A stretch of 64,000 nucleotides of DNA from Fundidesulfovibrio agrisoli (GTDB lineage Bacteria > Desulfobacterota > Desulfovibrionia > Desulfovibrionales > Desulfovibrionaceae): assembly GCF_022808715.1 (NCBI RefSeq), contig NZ_JAKZKX010000011.1:68546-132545 (forward strand), written 5' to 3'. Shown here piece after piece: positions 62,069 through 64,000 of this stretch (its first letter is position 1; every line of letters begins with the position of its first letter). The position numbers and the translations under genes were made by a program. The notes under the pieces were generated by a model. The model was not told where the DNA came from and did no database searches. It saw only the letters and a program-made list of their open reading frames with translations.

Positions 62069-62709
62069 GCCCGGCCGACGCCTGGGAAACGCTCATGCAC
62101 CTGGACGGGCACCTGCTGGCCCTCTCCCGCGAATACGGGGCCTGGGCCTACGGGCTCATGTTCCTGGTGCTCTTCGCGGAGACGGGGCTGGTGGTGGCCA
62201 CGGCCCTGCCCTCCGATACGGTGCTCTTCGCCGTGGGGGCGCTGGCGGCCCGGGGCGCGGCCTTCAACGTGTGGTGGACCCTCGCGCTCATGGGGCTGGC
62301 CGCCTTCCTGGGGGACAGCCTCAACTTCGCCATCGGGCGCTTCCTGGGCAGGCGCTACCTCGACGGCCACCGCATCCCCTTCGTCTCGGACGAGGCCCTG
62401 GCCCAGGCCCACGACTACTACGAGCGCCACGGCGGCGTGACCGTCGTGGCCGCGCGCTTCGTGCCGGTGCTGCGTTCGCTGGCGCCCCTGGCCGGGGGCA
62501 TGGTGGGAATGGGCTGGCGGGAGTTCCTGTACTACAACGCCGTGGGCAAGCTCATCTGGACCCCGCTCTACTTGTTCGGGGGCTACTTCTTCGGCCAGAT
62601 CCCCTGGGTGCGGGAGAACTTCTCCGTGGCCATCTTCTTCGCCTTGGGCGCGCCGCTCATGGGCGTGGTGGCCCGGATGCTCTACGTGAGCGTCAAGAAA
62701 GGTCTTTGA
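62065..62709 (+). CDS. DedA-family membrane protein
   Basis: 214 residues from a GTG overlapping the ftsH stop. Five or so membrane segments, with FAETGLVVATALPSDTVLFA, GDSLNFAIGRFLGRRYL and VVAARFVPVLRSLAPLAGGM, the E...R and reentrant-loop motifs of DedA/VTT proteins. Family members move undecaprenyl phosphate or phospholipids across the inner membrane. Its last 17 bases overlap the convergent MFS gene. Confidence 0.92.
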   Translation: MSPADAWETLMHLDGHLLALSREYGAWAYGLMFLVLFAETGLVVATALPSDTVLFAVGALAARGAAFNVWWTLALMGLAAFLGDSLNFAIGRFLGRRYLDGHRIPFVSDEALAQAHDYYERHGGVTVVAARFVPVLRSLAPLAGGMVGMGWREFLYYNAVGKLIWTPLYLFGGYFFGQIPWVRENFSVAIFFALGAPLMGVVARMLYVSVKKGL

Positions 62710-63928
62710 CCGGCCCCGCCTTGCAGGCGGCGCGCCCCACCGCCCGGCCCGGCCCAAGCGCCCCGGCCAGGCAGCAGACTCCCAGGATCCCCACCGTCAC
62801 GGGCGCGCCCAGCCACTGGGCCATCCCGCCCGCCAGCAGCGCCCCGAAGGGGGCCGTGCCCATGTAGAGCATGGTGTAGAGCGACATCACCCGGCCGCGC
62901 ATGTCGTCCGGGGCGCAGAGCTGGAGCATGGTGTTGCAGCTGGCCATGAGCGCCATGAACCCGAAGCCCGTGGGCACGATGCACACGGCGGCCAGCCAGA
63001 TCGAGGGCGCGTTGGCGAAGAGCACCAGGGCCGCGCCCATCAGCAGCCCGCCCCGGAAGGCCAGCCGCTCGAACCCGGCGGCCTTGCCCCGCCCGGCCAT
63101 GAACAGCGCGCCCAGCAGGCTGCCCACGCCGGAGCCCGCCGTGAGCAGGCCCAGGCCCTCGGGGCCGCGCCCGAATACATCCCCCGCGAAGACAGGCAGC
63201 AGGATCAGGTTCGAGGACCCCACCAGGCTCACGATGCTGATGAGCGCCAGGATGGCGCGGATCAGGGGCGTTTTCCAGGCGAAGGCCAGCCCCTGGGCCA
63301 GGTGCTCGCGCACGCCTGCCGGGGCCGGTTTCGGGGGCGAATGCTCCAGGCGCATGGCCGCCAGCCCGGCGATCACCGCCAGGAAGCTGGCCGCGTTGAT
63401 GGCGAAGCAGGCTCCTTCGCCCACCCAGCCCAGCACCACGCCCGCGGCCAGCGGCCCCAGCACGCGAGCCAGGTGGAAAATGGAGGAATTGAGCGCGATG
63501 GCGTTGTGCAGGTCCTCCTTGCCGACCATCTCCACCACGAAGGAGTGGCGCGTGGGCAGCTCCACGGCGTTGACCACGCCCAGGCAGGCCGCGAAGGCCA
63601 CCACCTGCCAGACCTGCACCTGCTCGGAGTAGGTGAGCCAACTGAGCGCCGCGGCCTGGAGCATTGCCAGGGCCTGGGCAGCGATGAGCAGGTTGCGCTT
63701 GGGGAGCCTGTCGGCCAGCACCCCGCCGAACAGCCCGAGAACCAGCACCGGGATCAGGGAGGCGAAGCCCACCATGCCCAGCGCCATGCTGGAGCCCGTC
63801 AGGCGGTAGACCAGCCAGCCCTGGGCGGTGCTCTGCATCCAGGTGCCCGTGAGGGAGACCAGCTGACCGCTGAAATAGAGGCGGTAGTTGCGGTGGCGGA
63901 AGGATCGGAACAGGTCTGAACGGCTCAC
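62693..63928 (-). CDS. MFS transporter (EntS/MFS_3-like exporter)
   Basis: 411 residues, about twelve transmembrane helices. SLTGTWMQSTAQGWLVYRLT, GLFGGVLADRLPKRNLLIAA (loop 2-3 motif) and AVELPTRHSFVVEMVGKEDL are typical of the MFS_3 group that includes the enterobactin exporter. Substrate unknown; siderophore or drug efflux is possible. It ends inside the DedA gene and runs toward it from the right edge, where no further gene is visible. Confidence 0.9.
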   Translation of the reverse strand: MSRSDLFRSFRHRNYRLYFSGQLVSLTGTWMQSTAQGWLVYRLTGSSMALGMVGFASLIPVLVLGLFGGVLADRLPKRNLLIAAQALAMLQAAALSWLTYSEQVQVWQVVAFAACLGVVNAVELPTRHSFVVEMVGKEDLHNAIALNSSIFHLARVLGPLAAGVVLGWVGEGACFAINAASFLAVIAGLAAMRLEHSPPKPAPAGVREHLAQGLAFAWKTPLIRAILALISIVSLVGSSNLILLPVFAGDVFGRGPEGLGLLTAGSGVGSLLGALFMAGRGKAAGFERLAFRGGLLMGAALVLFANAPSIWLAAVCIVPTGFGFMALMASCNTMLQLCAPDDMRGRVMSLYTMLYMGTAPFGALLAGGMAQWLGAPVTVGILGVCCLAGALGPGRAVGRAACKAGPVKDLS

Positions 63929-64000
63929 GGGGGAAAGGTAGGCCCGGCGGGCGGGGGCGTCAAGGCGGGTGGAGGGGGAGGGGGAGGAGAAGAATGAAGA

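Overview
The window is a high-GC bacterial chromosome segment with tightly packed genes and many 4-base start/stop overlaps. Gene content fits a sulfate-reducing deltaproteobacterium of the Desulfovibrionaceae type. Pointers are a perfect match to the Fur box I recall for these bacteria, two small proteins resembling Desulfovibrio-restricted families, a degenerate NuoF/GltD fusion oxidoreductase, a CobD-CobQ fusion, split chromate transporters and many GGDEF proteins. The taxonomic call is inference from gene content; no rRNA or tRNA is present.

Layout. 1-2.3 kb: the 3' part of a radical SAM gene, then a two-gene HTH/nucleotidyltransferase module behind a palindromic operator. 2.3-3.7 kb: a diguanylate cyclase behind a Fur box and a small secreted Pro/Tyr protein. 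3.7-5.5 kb: a leftward, lysis-like operon (lytic transglycosylase, secreted nuclease, holin-like protein, two small genes) with its own promoter. 5.6-9.35 kb: a HEAT-repeat protein, a small conserved protein, and a coupled response regulator / metallophosphatase / Ser-Thr kinase-DUF1566 operon.

9.4-18.5 kb is an accessory island and the most unusual part. It holds a phage-type major capsid gene with a preceding scaffold-like gene and a 127-residue companion, but no terminase, portal, tail or integrase. Around them lie three genes that share one N-terminal tag (MSERxDDPxFxDYxWxDD) and have unrelated C-termini. One C-terminus is a predicted NlpC/P60-type peptidoglycan hydrolase followed by a multi-pass membrane protein that could be its immunity factor. 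Duplicated and truncated copies of the capsid 3' end and companion gene sit between them, as expected if cassettes were exchanged by recombination. Low-GC patches hold small membrane-protein genes. I read this as a capsid-linked, tag-sharing variable effector locus.

18.5-35 kb is mostly housekeeping: a PEBP-family protein, folD, two hsp20 genes, an FmdB-like zinc ribbon, htpG, an IS1595-family insertion sequence sitting in the loop region of a 37-bp inverted repeat, paired chromate transporters, two flavodoxin-fold proteins, holA, radC, lon, a secreted metallo-beta-lactamase-fold protein, a probable leftward small RNA (promoter, structure and terminator all visible) and aroC.

35-64 kb: cheZ with a PAS-GGDEF gene, a glycosyltransferase, an AMMECR1 protein, a disordered J-domain protein, cheX, a Na+/H+ antiporter, a DsbD-like reductase, a large AsmA protein, a LysR-CobD/CobQ operon, a MocR regulator with paired operator repeats facing a DUF2917-like gene, another GGDEF gene, the NuoF-GltD-ferredoxin fusion, a lipoprotein hydrolase, ftsH, a DedA protein and an MFS exporter. 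Three diguanylate cyclases plus CheX and CheZ indicate motility and c-di-GMP control. Lon, HtpG, FtsH and two Hsp20 proteins give a dense proteostasis set.
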